A DNA stretch of 64,000 bases, taken from positions 1 through 64,000 of the forward strand of contig DASRFA010000043.1 in NCBI GenBank assembly GCA_035651755.1, read 5' to 3'. The notes under the pieces are model-generated. The model was not told where the DNA came from. It did not search any database and saw only the letters and a list, made by a program, of their open reading frames with translations. Origin of the DNA: DASRFA01 sp035651755. GTDB lineage: Bacteria; Desulfobacterota; Binatia; UBA12015. The translations under genes and the position numbers were made by a program. This document shows, piece by piece, positions 8,465 through 17,112 of the stretch (within the stretch, counting starts at the first letter, position 1; the number at the start of each line of letters is the position of its first letter).

Positions 8465-9601
8465 TCAGCGTCCCGCGAAGAAGTCCGCGATCGCCCCCAC
8501 GACGCGCTCTTGTTGAGATCGCTCGAGCTCCGGATAGATCGGGAGCGCGAGCACCTCGTCCGCGGCACGCTCCGACTCCGGCAGGTCGCCGCGGCGATAG
8601 CCGAGGAACTCGAAGCATTCCTGAAGGTGGAGCGGGATGGGGTAGTAGACCTCGCTCGCGATCCCTGTTCGTGCGAGGTGCGCGCGGAGCTCGTCGCGGC
8701 GCGGCGTGCGGATCACGTACTGATGGAAGATGTGCCGCGCCGCCGCCGGCACCTGCGGGAGCGCGACGATTGCATCGAGACCGGCGTCGCGGAGGAGCGC
8801 GGAGTAGGTCGCCGCGCGCTCGGCGCGCGCGTCCGACCAGCGATCGAGGTGGCGGAGCTTCACCTCGAGGATCGCACCCTGGACGCCGTCCATCCGGCTG
8901 TTGATCCCGACCTCGACGTGCACGTAGCGCTCCTCCGATCCGTGCACCCGGAGCCTCCGGACGCGGGCGGCGACGCGGTCGTCGAGCGCCGTGACGAGCC
9001 CTGCATCGCCCGCCGCCCCGAGGTTCTTCGTGGGGTAGAAGCTGAAGGCAGCCAGGTCGCCGACGGCGCCCGCGCGCCGGCCGTCGCGCTCCGCGCCGAT
9101 CGCCTGCGCCGAGTCCTCGACGATCGCGACGCGCGCCGAGCGCGCCACGTCGTCGAGCGCCGCGAAGTCCGCGCAGAGGCCGTAGAGGTGCACGGGCAGG
9201 ATCGCGCGGGTCCGCGGCGTGACCGCCGCCCGCACGGCCGCGGGGTCGATCAGGAAGTCGCCGGGCGCGATGTCGGCGAAGACGGGCGTCGCGCCGAGGC
9301 GCGTGATCGACGACACCGTCGCGAAGAACGAGAACGGCGTCGTGATCACCTCGTCGCCCGGTCCCACGTCGAGCGCCATGAGGGCGAGCAGCAGGGCGTC
9401 GGAGCCGGACGCGACCCCGATCGCGTGCGGCACGCCGAGGTAGCGGGCGACCGCGCGCTCGAACGACTCGACGGCGGGCCCGAGCACCCAGTGCCCGCTC
9501 CGGAGGACCCCCAGCGCGGCGGCCTCGAGCTCGGGCGCGATCGCCGCGTACTGCGCGGCGAGGTCGACCAGTGGGATGCGCGCCGGCGACCCGGCGCTCA
9601 C
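8465..9601 (-). CDS. DegT/DnrJ/EryC1/StrS family sugar aminotransferase
   Basis: A 378-residue PLP enzyme of the family that aminates keto-sugars of nucleotide sugars during surface glycan synthesis. SFYPTKNLGAAGDAG holds the Schiff-base Lys192, VEDSAQAIGA holds Asp163 for the PLP ring nitrogen, and SGSDALLLAL (66-75) the phosphate-binding turn. The GTG at 9601 overlaps the stop codon of the upstream glycosylphosphotransferase gene (GTGA), so the two are probably translationally coupled. Length is normal for the family. The exact sugar substrate cannot be read from the sequence. Confidence 0.93.
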   Translation of the reverse strand: MSAGSPARIPLVDLAAQYAAIAPELEAAALGVLRSGHWVLGPAVESFERAVARYLGVPHAIGVASGSDALLLALMALDVGPGDEVITTPFSFFATVSSITRLGATPVFADIAPGDFLIDPAAVRAAVTPRTRAILPVHLYGLCADFAALDDVARSARVAIVEDSAQAIGAERDGRRAGAVGDLAAFSFYPTKNLGAAGDAGLVTALDDRVAARVRRLRVHGSEERYVHVEVGINSRMDGVQGAILEVKLRHLDRWSDARAERAATYSALLRDAGLDAIVALPQVPAAARHIFHQYVIRTPRRDELRAHLARTGIASEVYYPIPLHLQECFEFLGYRRGDLPESERAADEVLALPIYPELERSQQERVVGAIADFFAGR

Positions 9602-11169
9602 GGCGCGACGCGGTCGCGCAGGATCGCGGGAACCGTGCGGAGGAGGATCTCGAGGTCGAGCTTGAGCGACCAGCGGTCGATGTACTCGAGGTCGGCGCGG
9701 AGGCCGTCGAGGAACGACTGGCCGAGGCGGTTCGATACCTGCCAGAGCCCCGTGATCCCGGGCTGCATCGAGAAGCGCTTCCGCTGCCAGGGCTCGAAGC
9801 CGGTGATCTCGCTCGGCAGCATCGGGCGCGGCCCGATCAGGCTCATGTCGCCGCGCAGCACGTTCAGGAGCTGTGGGATCTCGTCGACGTCGAAGCGGCG
9901 GAGCCAGCGCCCCGCGCGCGTCACGCGCGGGTCGCGCCGGAGCTTGAAGATCGGGCCGTCGGCCTCGTTGAGGGGCGTCAAGATCGGCTGGAAGTGCTCC
10001 GAGCCCTCGAACATCGTCCGGAACTTGATCATCCGGAAGCGCCGCTTGTTGAGCCCGATCCGCTCCTGGAAGAAGAACACCGGCCCGGGCGAGTCGAGCA
10101 TGATCGCGATCGCAGCGAGGAGCCAGAGCGGCGACGTGAGCACGATCAGGAGCGGCGCCGCGACGAGGTCGAGCGCACGCTTGAACGCCCTGCCCCACGC
10201 CGAGTGGCGCTGCGGATTGACGGAGAGCAGCTTCTGGTCGGCGACGAGCGAGAGGTGCGCGCGCTCGAGGCCCGCGCCGAGCGCGTCCACCGCGACGTGG
10301 AGCGCGACGCCCTCGCGGTCGCACGCCTCGATGAGGCGCTCGAGCTCCGAGGACGGCAGCCCGGGCGACGCGACGGCGACCTCGTCGATCGCCTCGTTGC
10401 GGAGGAAGTCGCTGATCGGCGAGAGCGGGACGGCACCCGGCGGGTCGGTGCCGGCGAGCGCGTGCCGGACCGCCATGGCGGGACGGGAAAGGAGCGCGAC
10501 CGGCAGCTGCGCCACGATGGCGACCCCGAAGAGGGCCTCCTCGGCGAGCGCGTGCGACATGTCGGCGGCCGCTTCGCCGTCGCCGATCAGCAGCACGCGC
10601 GCAGCGCCCCGGCCGGAGACGCGGAGGCGCATCGCGACCCGCCGGAACGCGAGCCGGACCGCGACCAGGAGAAGCGCGGACGTCGCCCCGTAGAGGCCGA
10701 CGAAGAGGCGGCTCACGTAGGAGAGCTTGAAGACGAAGAGGACGGTCGCGGCCAGAACCAGCGCTTGACCGACGGCGCGCAGGACGGCCCAGACCATGCC
10801 GCCGATCCGGAGCACGCGGGTCGACTCGTAGGCGCCGCGGCGCTCGAGGAAGAACAGCGTCCCGAGCGCGACCAGGAGCGCGGGCCCGAAGTACACCTCC
10901 GGGTCGTAGAGGCGCGTCAGGTCGCCGGGGAGCCAGTCGGTCTTCGCCTGGTAGGCGAGCGGGAACGCGAGCAGGAGGACGATGCCGTCCGCGAGCTGGG
11001 CGAGGTGGCGGAAGTGGGCCGCCGGTCCGGCGCGCGCGACCACCTCGCGCGCGCGCGGCCGCCGTACGGCCGCGCGTGGCCGGACGACCCGCGCTCCTCC
11101 GAGCGCCGGCGCTGCCGCGCTCCGCCCCGCGGGCGCTGCGCTCCCACCCCCTCGCGCGAGCACCGCCAT
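9598..11169 (-). CDS. Polyprenyl glycosylphosphotransferase (exopolysaccharide initiation)
   Basis: A 523-residue membrane enzyme that loads the first sugar-1-phosphate onto the lipid carrier. The N-terminal half has about four membrane helices (60-175) and a Rossmann-like region starting VLLIGDG (192-198). The C-terminal bacterial sugar transferase domain (326-520) shows FKRALDLVAAPLL, GPVFFFQERIGLNKRRF, DEIPQLLNVLRGDMSLIGPR and QPGITGLWQV. The start at 11169 gives the normal length; the preceding gene on this strand stops 65 bases upstream. It heads the glycan sub-operon with the DegT gene, which starts inside its stop codon. Confidence 0.93.
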   Translation of the reverse strand: MAVLARGGGSAAPAGRSAAAPALGGARVVRPRAAVRRPRAREVVARAGPAAHFRHLAQLADGIVLLLAFPLAYQAKTDWLPGDLTRLYDPEVYFGPALLVALGTLFFLERRGAYESTRVLRIGGMVWAVLRAVGQALVLAATVLFVFKLSYVSRLFVGLYGATSALLLVAVRLAFRRVAMRLRVSGRGAARVLLIGDGEAAADMSHALAEEALFGVAIVAQLPVALLSRPAMAVRHALAGTDPPGAVPLSPISDFLRNEAIDEVAVASPGLPSSELERLIEACDREGVALHVAVDALGAGLERAHLSLVADQKLLSVNPQRHSAWGRAFKRALDLVAAPLLIVLTSPLWLLAAIAIMLDSPGPVFFFQERIGLNKRRFRMIKFRTMFEGSEHFQPILTPLNEADGPIFKLRRDPRVTRAGRWLRRFDVDEIPQLLNVLRGDMSLIGPRPMLPSEITGFEPWQRKRFSMQPGITGLWQVSNRLGQSFLDGLRADLEYIDRWSLKLDLEILLRTVPAILRDRVAP

Positions 11170-11234
11170 GGCCTCGGTGGCGTTATCCCAGCGGCTGCGC
11201 GGGCGCAAGGCGGCCGCGCCGGGGAACCGCGGTC

Positions 11235-11879
11235 TTACGGGCGGATCAAGGCGAACAGCGGCTTCCCGAAGGCGTCGGCGAAGCAGGTCTCCGAGATCGG
11301 ACGACGGGCGAGCTTTTGCGGGAAGCCGCGCGCCGGATAGCCGAGCGCGACCGTCGCTGCGGTCGCGATCCCGTCGGGAATCTCGAGCAGCTCCTTCACC
11401 TGCGGCTCGACCGCGCAGAGGAGCGTCGTGAGCGCCGTGCCGAGCCCCTCGGCGCGGGCCGCCAGGATGAGGTTCTGGACGCTCGGGTAGACCGACGCGC
11501 CGCCGACGAGGCTCAGGCGATCGAGGTGGCGGTCGGTCGCGAGGATGTCCGACAGCTGCGCGCACACCACCACGAGCACCGGGATCTCGTGCAGATGGCG
11601 GGCGAAGTGGTCGGCGCGCTCGAGCAGCTTCGGGCGGGGCGCGCCGGCATGCGAGGTCGCGCGCCCGACGTATTGCTCCCAGAGCGGGAGGTAGAGGTCG
11701 CGGAGGCGCCGGCGCTTGCCCGCGTCGCGCACGGCGATGAAGCGGACACCCTGCCGGTTGCCGCCGGTCGGGGCCCAGCGCGCCCCGTCGAAGACGCGCG
11801 CGAGGACGTCCTCGGGCACCGGATCCGGGCGATAGAACCGGCACGTGCCGGCGGTCTGGATCACCTCGCGGAACTCCAT
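11235..11879 (-). CDS. Nitroreductase family protein
   Basis: A 214-residue flavoprotein of the nitroreductase fold, normally an FMN dimer using NAD(P)H. Visible features are the N-terminal CRFYRPDPVPEDVLARV with the Arg cluster for FMN phosphate, RWAPTGGNRQG, and the C-terminal EGLGTALTTLL and ALGYPARGFP motifs. GGAAGGAG sits 9 bases before the ATG at 11879. It lies between two glycan genes (17 bases after the glycosyltransferase stop and 65 before the next gene), yet the family has no direct glycan role, so it may merely share the transcript. Substrate unknown. Confidence 0.9.
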   Translation of the reverse strand: MEFREVIQTAGTCRFYRPDPVPEDVLARVFDGARWAPTGGNRQGVRFIAVRDAGKRRRLRDLYLPLWEQYVGRATSHAGAPRPKLLERADHFARHLHEIPVLVVVCAQLSDILATDRHLDRLSLVGGASVYPSVQNLILAARAEGLGTALTTLLCAVEPQVKELLEIPDGIATAATVALGYPARGFPQKLARRPISETCFADAFGKPLFALIRP

Positions 11880-11896
11880 GGTCGTCGCTCCTTCCG

Positions 11897-13036
11897 TCAC
11901 GCGCTCGGCGCGCGCGACTCGACGAGCCGGCGCGCGAGCCCTTCCCACGCGTCCGTCACCTTCTCCCAGTCGTAGAGCCTCTGCACCCGCTCCCGAGCAG
12001 CGCGCGCCCGCTCGTCGCAGAGCGAAGCCGACGGGCCCGCGATCTCGCGGAGCCGCGCGGCGAGGTCGGCGACGGAGTTCTCCTCGTAGTACCACCCGGC
12101 GTCGCCGAGGACCTCGCGGTGCTCCGGGATGTCGTTGGCGACGATCGGGAGGCCGGCGGCCATCGCCTCCAGCAGCGCGGGATGCGTGCCGCCGACGTCG
12201 GTCGCCTGGACGTACACCGCGGCGTGCGCGCGCAGCTCGTCGTAGCCGGCGCCGAAGACGTAGCCGGCGAAGCGGATGCGGGGCTCGCCGGCGGCGAGCT
12301 CGCGCAGCCGTGCCTTGTAGCGATCGGCGTAGGGCGCGTCGCCGACGACGACGAGGTCGAGCGGCGGCGCGGCGGCGCGGTACGCGGCGATCACGACGTC
12401 GGCGTTGTTCTCGGGCTCGAGCCGGCTCACGTAGAGGACGTAGCCGCGATCGCGCACACCGAGCCGATCGAGCGCATCGGTGCCGGTCGCGCGCGGGGGC
12501 TCCGCGCCGTACGCGATCTTCTCGACGCGCGGCGCCCCGCGCGCCTCGTAGACCCGGCGGATCACCTCGCAGTCGGCCACGGTCGCGTCCGCGAGCCGCG
12601 GGCCGACGCGCTCCGCGACCCGGTAGAACGACCGGCCGGCGACGCCCCATTTCCGGCGCGCGCTCTCGATGCCGTCGATCGCGAGCGCGACGCGCGCGCC
12701 GCTCGCGCGGAGGAGCGGCAGCGAGAGGAAGTTCGCGCTGTTGCAGACGAGCGCGAACTCGCAGCCGTCGCGGGCGGCCCGGCGCGCCGCCCGCAGCGTG
12801 TGCAGCACGGTCTCGAGGTGCTTCGAGCGCGGAGCCGGCAGGACGACGAGCCGGACACCGCGATGGCGCGTGCCGTCGAGGGTCGCCGGCACGTTGCCGG
12901 CGCGCCCGAATACCGTGACGTCGTGTCCGCGCGCCGCGAGGCGAGTGGAGAGCTGCTCGGCGAAGGTCTCGAATCCCCCGTACGACGCGGGAATCCCGCG
13001 CGTCCCGAGGATCGCGATGCGGAGGCCGCCGGACAT
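11897..13036 (-). CDS. DUF1972/GT4-type glycosyltransferase
   Basis: A 379-residue GT-B glycosyltransferase. The N-terminus ILGTRGIPASYGGFETFAE is the DUF1972 hallmark found in rhamnosyl- and related transferases. The C-terminal half has the group 1 donor site, with YVSRLEPENNADVVI near 220 and HPALLEAMAAGLPIVANDIP around 300-320, including the conserved E-x7-E region. It is cytoplasmic, probably acting on the lipid-linked glycan made by the downstream phosphotransferase. The gene begins the glycan block; the nearest upstream gene on the strand is 101 bases away. Confidence 0.92.
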   Translation of the reverse strand: MSGGLRIAILGTRGIPASYGGFETFAEQLSTRLAARGHDVTVFGRAGNVPATLDGTRHRGVRLVVLPAPRSKHLETVLHTLRAARRAARDGCEFALVCNSANFLSLPLLRASGARVALAIDGIESARRKWGVAGRSFYRVAERVGPRLADATVADCEVIRRVYEARGAPRVEKIAYGAEPPRATGTDALDRLGVRDRGYVLYVSRLEPENNADVVIAAYRAAAPPLDLVVVGDAPYADRYKARLRELAAGEPRIRFAGYVFGAGYDELRAHAAVYVQATDVGGTHPALLEAMAAGLPIVANDIPEHREVLGDAGWYYEENSVADLAARLREIAGPSASLCDERARAARERVQRLYDWEKVTDAWEGLARRLVESRAPSA

Positions 13037-13137
13037 CGCCCGACGGCGGTTACACCGCGATCGCAACCGGCGCCATCTGCGTCCGCGGCGAGGAACGCAC
13101 GAGCGCCGGGCGCCCGCGCAGCCGCCGCGCGCCCGAT

Positions 13138-13521
13138 TCAGCCGCCGCTGCCGTACGGGCGGGTCAGCACCTCGAGAAAGTGCCCGTCGGGATCCTCGAA
13201 GTAGAAGCCGCGGCCGCCGTCGCGATGGTTGATCTCGTTCGGACGGCTCTGCATCGGATCCGCCCAGTACGCGAGCCCGCGGTCCCGGACGCGCGCGAAG
13301 ACGCCGTCGAACTCGCGCTCGCCGATGAGGAACGCGTAGTGCTGTGAGGCGATGTCGCCCTCGACGTCGTGGAAGTCGAGCGACACCCCGTTCGCCGTGG
13401 GGACGACGAGAAAGGGTCCGAACCGGGTCGGCGGAGGCAGCGCGAGGATCTCCGTCAGGAAGGCCGCGGACTTCTGCTTGTCGCGGCACCAGACGATCGT
13501 GTGGTTCAGCTGCACGCTCAT
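13138..13521 (-). CDS. VOC (glyoxalase/dioxygenase) family protein
   Basis: A 127-residue single-module vicinal-oxygen-chelate protein: LNHTIVWCRD opens the first beta-alpha-beta-beta-beta unit, and GFYFEDPDGHFLEVLTRPYG closes the second. His7 and Glu120 are the probable metal ligands. VOC members range from glyoxalases to dioxygenases and resistance proteins, and this one cannot be narrowed further. The ATG at 13521 is preceded by GGAAACC. It precedes the glycan block by 101 bases, with no sign of a shared role. Confidence 0.88.
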   Translation of the reverse strand: MSVQLNHTIVWCRDKQKSAAFLTEILALPPPTRFGPFLVVPTANGVSLDFHDVEGDIASQHYAFLIGEREFDGVFARVRDRGLAYWADPMQSRPNEINHRDGGRGFYFEDPDGHFLEVLTRPYGSGG

Positions 13522-13699
13522 GATGGTTTCCGTGCGGGCGGCCGGAGGGCAATTGCAGCGCCGCACGATCGCGACGCGCCCCCGGCCCATGTCCCCGTTC
13601 TAGGAGGACCGCAGGGCTGAAACAACGATGAGCCGGTCCGCCACCGCACGCCCGCCCGCGCCTTTGACCCTCGGAGCGCGCGGTCGCTACAGTCGCGCG

Positions 13700-14587
13700 A
13701 TGGCGGCGCGCCGCGAGCTGTCGCTCGACGAGATCCGCGCGGGGCTGAAGCGCCTCAAGTACTTCACGACCCCGCGCGTCGAGACCGCGATCTTCCTCGC
13801 CGTCAACCTCGAGAAGCCGCTCCTCGCCGAGGGGCCCGCGGGCGCGGGCAAGACCGAGATCGCGAAGGTCCTCGCGGAGCTGCTCGAGACCGAGCTCGTG
13901 CGGCTCCAGTGCTACGAGGGCCTCGACGAGGCCCGCGCCCTCTACGAGTGGAACTACCAGAAGCAGCTCCTCCGCATTCAGAGCGACCAGGCGGAGAACC
14001 GCGCCTGGCGCGACGTCGAGGAGCACATCTTCTCGCGCGAGTACCTGCTCGAGCGCCCGCTCCTGCGCGCGATCGCAGCGCGCCGGCGCGTCGTGCTCCT
14101 GATCGACGAGGTCGACAAGGCGGACGAGGAGTTCGAGGCCTTCCTGCTCGAGGTCCTGAGCGACTTCCAGGTGAGCATCCCCGAGCTCGGGACCGTGCGC
14201 GCGGAGCACCGGCCGGTCGTGGTGCTGACGTCGAATCGGGCGCGCGAGCTGTCGGAGGCGCTGCGCCGGCGCTGCCTCCACGTCTACGTGGACTTCCCCG
14301 GCCCGGCGGTCGAGGCCGAGATCGTCGCGCGCAAGGTCGAAGGGCTCGACGCAGCGCTGGCGCAGCACGTCGCGCGCTTCGTGGCCGGCCTTCGGAAGCT
14401 GGAGCTCCGGAAGGCGCCGTCGATCGCCGAGACGCTCGACTTCGCGCGCGCCTTGGTCGCGATGGGGGCCCGCGAGCTCGACCCCGCGGTGGTGCGGTCG
14501 ATGTCGGGCCTGCTCCTCAAGCACGAGGAGGACCTCCGCAAGGCGGAGGGCAAGGTTTCGGCGCTCGTGTCGGCCGCCCGGGGTTAG
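13700..14587 (+). CDS. MoxR-family AAA+ ATPase (CoxD-like)
   Basis: A 295-residue AAA+ protein with Walker A GPAGAGKT at 45-52, Walker B VVLLIDEVDK at 131-140, and the sensor LTSNRARELSEALRRRC region typical of MoxR proteins. MoxR ATPases normally work with a VWA-domain partner as a metal-insertion or assembly chaperone (for example CoxD/CoxE in CO dehydrogenase maturation). Here the only VWA/CoxE-like gene is 20 kb away (34566-35855) on the same strand. No Shine-Dalgarno is evident before the ATG at 13700; the start is set by the conserved N-terminal LSLDEIRAGLKRLKYF. Confidence 0.92.
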   Translation: MAARRELSLDEIRAGLKRLKYFTTPRVETAIFLAVNLEKPLLAEGPAGAGKTEIAKVLAELLETELVRLQCYEGLDEARALYEWNYQKQLLRIQSDQAENRAWRDVEEHIFSREYLLERPLLRAIAARRRVVLLIDEVDKADEEFEAFLLEVLSDFQVSIPELGTVRAEHRPVVVLTSNRARELSEALRRRCLHVYVDFPGPAVEAEIVARKVEGLDAALAQHVARFVAGLRKLELRKAPSIAETLDFARALVAMGARELDPAVVRSMSGLLLKHEEDLRKAEGKVSALVSAARG

Positions 14588-14643
14588 GGAGCGTCACCCC
14601 AGGAGCGGCGCGAGCCACTCGTTCGTCTGGCCAGATTGCGCGC

Positions 14644-15084
14644 ATGTCGCATCCGCCTGCGCGCGGCTTGCAGCGCTGCGAGGTCGGGGCCGCGAAAAGC
14701 GCCGTAAGCACGCGGGGTCCGGTGGTGCGGCGCTTGCTGTGGCTGGCTCGCGCCGTGGTCCTCCTCCAGCCTCCCTTCAGCCGGCTCCGGGCCCTCGTCG
14801 TCACCAACATGGGGCTCCAGATCCTCGACGGGCACCTGACGCTGCGCGGCCTCTCGCGCGGGTTCACCGAAGGCAACCCGATCGTGAACCGCGCGATCGA
14901 GCTCGTCGGTCCCCTCGAGGGCGTCCTCGCGATGAAGCTCTTCGCGATCGGCGTCCTCTACCTGCTCTACCGGAACCGGCGGCGCCTGCCGCACGCCGGC
15001 GCCGCCCTGGTGTCGCTGGCGATCGCGTACGTCGCGTTCGCGATCGTGCCGTGGGCCATGCTCCTCGCGACGACGTCCGGCTGA
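14644..15084 (+). CDS. DUF5658-like membrane protein
   Basis: A 146-residue protein with three predicted membrane helices in its second half. NMGLQILDGHLTLRGLSRGF and the EGNPIV motif fit the small family annotated as DUF5658, which is of unknown function. The start at 14644 adds a 50-residue cytosolic N-terminus; a shorter protein starting nearer the first helix is possible. It follows the MoxR gene by 56 bases. A hairpin repeat unit begins directly after its stop codon. Confidence 0.7.
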   Translation: MSHPPARGLQRCEVGAAKSAVSTRGPVVRRLLWLARAVVLLQPPFSRLRALVVTNMGLQILDGHLTLRGLSRGFTEGNPIVNRAIELVGPLEGVLAMKLFAIGVLYLLYRNRRRLPHAGAALVSLAIAYVAFAIVPWAMLLATTSG

Positions 15085-15172
15085 GAAGCGAGCGCAGCGA
15101 CCCCGCCGGGCCGCAGGGAGTGGGGACCCGTTCGGCTTTGCCGAACGGGGCGAGGGGAGCGTTTCCGTCGTT
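15085..15172 (+). repeat. REP-like hairpin repeat, unit 1
   Basis: This unit follows the stop codon of the previous gene. Its core is a perfect 10-bp stem, 15127-15136 with 15140-15149 (CCCGTTCGGC/GCCGAACGGG) around a TTT loop, followed by an imperfect second hairpin (GAGGGGAGCGTTTCCGTC). The same architecture recurs at 15921, 38721, 38808 and 41173. It has no T-tract, so it is not a standard terminator. Confidence 0.8.
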
Positions 15173-15257
15173 GAATAGACCCACGGTCGTGGTGGCGAGC
15201 GGCGCGCTCGTCCCTTTTCGTCGGCCGGCGGGCGCGATAGCAGTCGCCGCTGGCGCC

Positions 15258-16028
15258 ATGGTCTCGATCGATCGGGAGCGTTCCGAGCGCGACGGCGCGC
15301 GCGCGCCGGGGTCGCGGTCCGCCGGTCGCACGGCGACCGGCCGGCTCGCGCTCACGGGCATCGCGGCGGCCGCGGCGGTCGCTTCCCTGAGCTTCCTCGC
15401 GGGCGCGAGCCACGTCGACGGGCTCCAGCTCGCGGCGCGCTACACCGCGCGCCTCTCCTTCACGCTGTTCCTCGCCCCCTACCTCGCGTCTCCGCTCCTC
15501 CGGCTCGTGCCGGCCGCGGGGACACGCTGGATGGTGCGGGAGCGCCGCGGCCTCGGGCTCGCGTTCGCGGGCGCGCACGCCGTCCACCTCGCGGCGTTCG
15601 TCGGGTTCCTCGTCGCCGCAGGGCAGCGGCCCGAGCTGCCGACGGTCGTCGTCGGCGGGCTCGGCTACGTGCTGGTCGCGGTCATGGCGGCGACCTCGAA
15701 CGACGCCGCGGTGCGGGCGCTCGGGCCGGCGCGCTGGCGTCGTCTCCATGCCGTCTGCCTCCACTACATCTGGTTCGTGTTCGCGATCACCTACGCGCTC
15801 CGGGTCGCCGCGCGGCACGAGGGCGAATCCGCCGGCGCGACACCGGTCGCGCTCCACGCGCTCTTCCTGATGATCGCGTTCGTCGCTCTCGCCGTCCGGC
15901 TCGCCGCGCGGCGCCGGGGCTTGTCGAACGAGGGGATCGCTCCCCTCGCCCCGTCGGGCAAAGCCCGCCGGGGCCCCACTCCCCGCGGGCTTGCTTCGCT
16001 CGCGTTTTGGGTCGGGCTCCTGGCTTAG
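15258..16028 (+). CDS. Heme-binding ferric-reductase-like membrane protein
   Basis: A 256-residue protein with six or so hydrophobic helices and spaced histidines (AGAHAVHLAAF, RLHAVCLHYIWF, ALHALF) that suit bis-histidine heme ligation as in the ferric-reductase-like transmembrane domain family. It may pass electrons across the membrane. I start at the ATG at 15258 because everything before it is repeat-derived sequence. The last 36 residues (from about SNEGIAPLAPS) are encoded by a reversed hairpin repeat, so the natural C-terminus has probably been extended by the repeat. Confidence 0.75.
   Translation: MVSIDRERSERDGARAPGSRSAGRTATGRLALTGIAAAAAVASLSFLAGASHVDGLQLAARYTARLSFTLFLAPYLASPLLRLVPAAGTRWMVRERRGLGLAFAGAHAVHLAAFVGFLVAAGQRPELPTVVVGGLGYVLVAVMAATSNDAAVRALGPARWRRLHAVCLHYIWFVFAITYALRVAARHEGESAGATPVALHALFLMIAFVALAVRLAARRRGLSNEGIAPLAPSGKARRGPTPRGLASLAFWVGLLA
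15921..16003 (-). repeat. REP-like hairpin repeat, unit 2 (inside a coding region)
   Basis: The reverse complement of this stretch matches the unit at 38721-38806 almost base for base: the GAGGGGA/TCCCCTC hairpin, GGGGCCCC and the G/C-rich stem around AAA/TTT. It lies within the 3' end of the ferric-reductase-like gene and is read as its C-terminal tail. Confidence 0.85.
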
Positions 16029-16041
16029 CGGACGCGCGACG

Positions 16042-16974
16042 TCAGCCGAGCATCGCTTCGGCGGCTTCGACCATCGCCGCCTCGAGGTCGTCGGCGGATT
16101 TGGCTTGACGGAGGTTGCTCACGAGGGCGTCCGTGCCCGCGCGTGCGTACTCGTCGCGATCGCGCTGGATCTTGGCGGCAGTCCCGTAGAGCGGCTTGTC
16201 CCCCGCCACGTCGCGATCGCGCACGAGGATCCCCTTCCGGACGCTGACGACGAAATCGCGACGCTCGCGGCCGGCCGCGGCGAGGCGCTCACGGAGGACG
16301 GCGACGTGCCGCGCGAGCTCGTCGGGTGCGAGATCGATCAGGTGCCACCCGTCGCCGAGCGCGAGCGCGCGCGCGAGCGCCGCGTCGGAGTTGCCGCCGA
16401 CCCAAACCGGCGGCCACGGCCGCTGCGCCGGCTTCGGCTCGGCGCGCACGGCGGGGAGGTGGTAGTGGTGGCCGTCGAAAGACGCGACGTCGTCGCGCCA
16501 GAGGCGCCGGCACACCTCGAGGTACTCGTCGGTCACGCGGCCGCGGTGGCGGGCGTCCTGCCCGAGCGCCGCGAACTCCTCGCGCAGCCAGCCGACTCCG
16601 ACGCCGAAGATCACGCGACCGCCCGAGAGCGCATCGAGCGTCGCCACGATCTTCGCGGTCACGACCGGGTTGCGATAGGGCATGACGTAGACGCTCACCC
16701 CGAGCCGGATGCGCTGCGTCGCCGCCGCGAGGAACGCGAGCGTCGTGAGCGGCTCGAAGAAGCGCTCGATCACGCCCATGTCGCCGGGCTTCGCGTCGGG
16801 CCGCCGGTCGTAGGGATAGATGCTCTGGACCCCGACGGGCGCGACGAGGTGATCCGCGACCCAGATCGAGTCGATGCCGAGCGCCTCGGCGCGGCGCGCC
16901 AGGCGGACGAGGGTGTCCGCATTCGCGAGCGGGCCGTAGTTCGGGATCGCGACGCCGAAGTGCAGGCGCTCCAT
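16042..16974 (-). CDS. LLM class F420-dependent oxidoreductase
   Basis: A 310-residue luciferase-like TIM-barrel protein. FGVAIPNYGPLANADTLVRL, DSIWVADHL, RIRLGVSVYVMPYRNPVV, GRVIFGVGVGWLREEF and PPVWVGGNSDAALARA are successive hallmarks of the F420-dependent subfamily. Such enzymes move hydride between F420H2 and varied substrates. The gene is monocistronic, convergent with the ferric-reductase-like gene (13 bases between stops) and divergent from the hydrolase at 17113. The physiological substrate is unknown. Confidence 0.92.
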   Translation of the reverse strand: MERLHFGVAIPNYGPLANADTLVRLARRAEALGIDSIWVADHLVAPVGVQSIYPYDRRPDAKPGDMGVIERFFEPLTTLAFLAAATQRIRLGVSVYVMPYRNPVVTAKIVATLDALSGGRVIFGVGVGWLREEFAALGQDARHRGRVTDEYLEVCRRLWRDDVASFDGHHYHLPAVRAEPKPAQRPWPPVWVGGNSDAALARALALGDGWHLIDLAPDELARHVAVLRERLAAAGRERRDFVVSVRKGILVRDRDVAGDKPLYGTAAKIQRDRDEYARAGTDALVSNLRQAKSADDLEAAMVEAAEAMLG

Positions 16975-17112
16975 GGCGCGCGAGCCTACTGCGGGCCGTG
17001 GCGGTTGTCATGGCTTCGATGCGCCTTTGCGCAGGCGGCGCGCGAGCAAGCTCGCTGCGCTGGCGCGCGTGAGGGGCGGTTTCCGTCGTGACTGCCGGGT
17101 GCCGGTCGTGGC

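Noticed and set aside
15085..15172. Hairpin repeat as a Rho-independent terminator
   Set aside because: Strong stems but no T-tract, so only a repeat label is justified.
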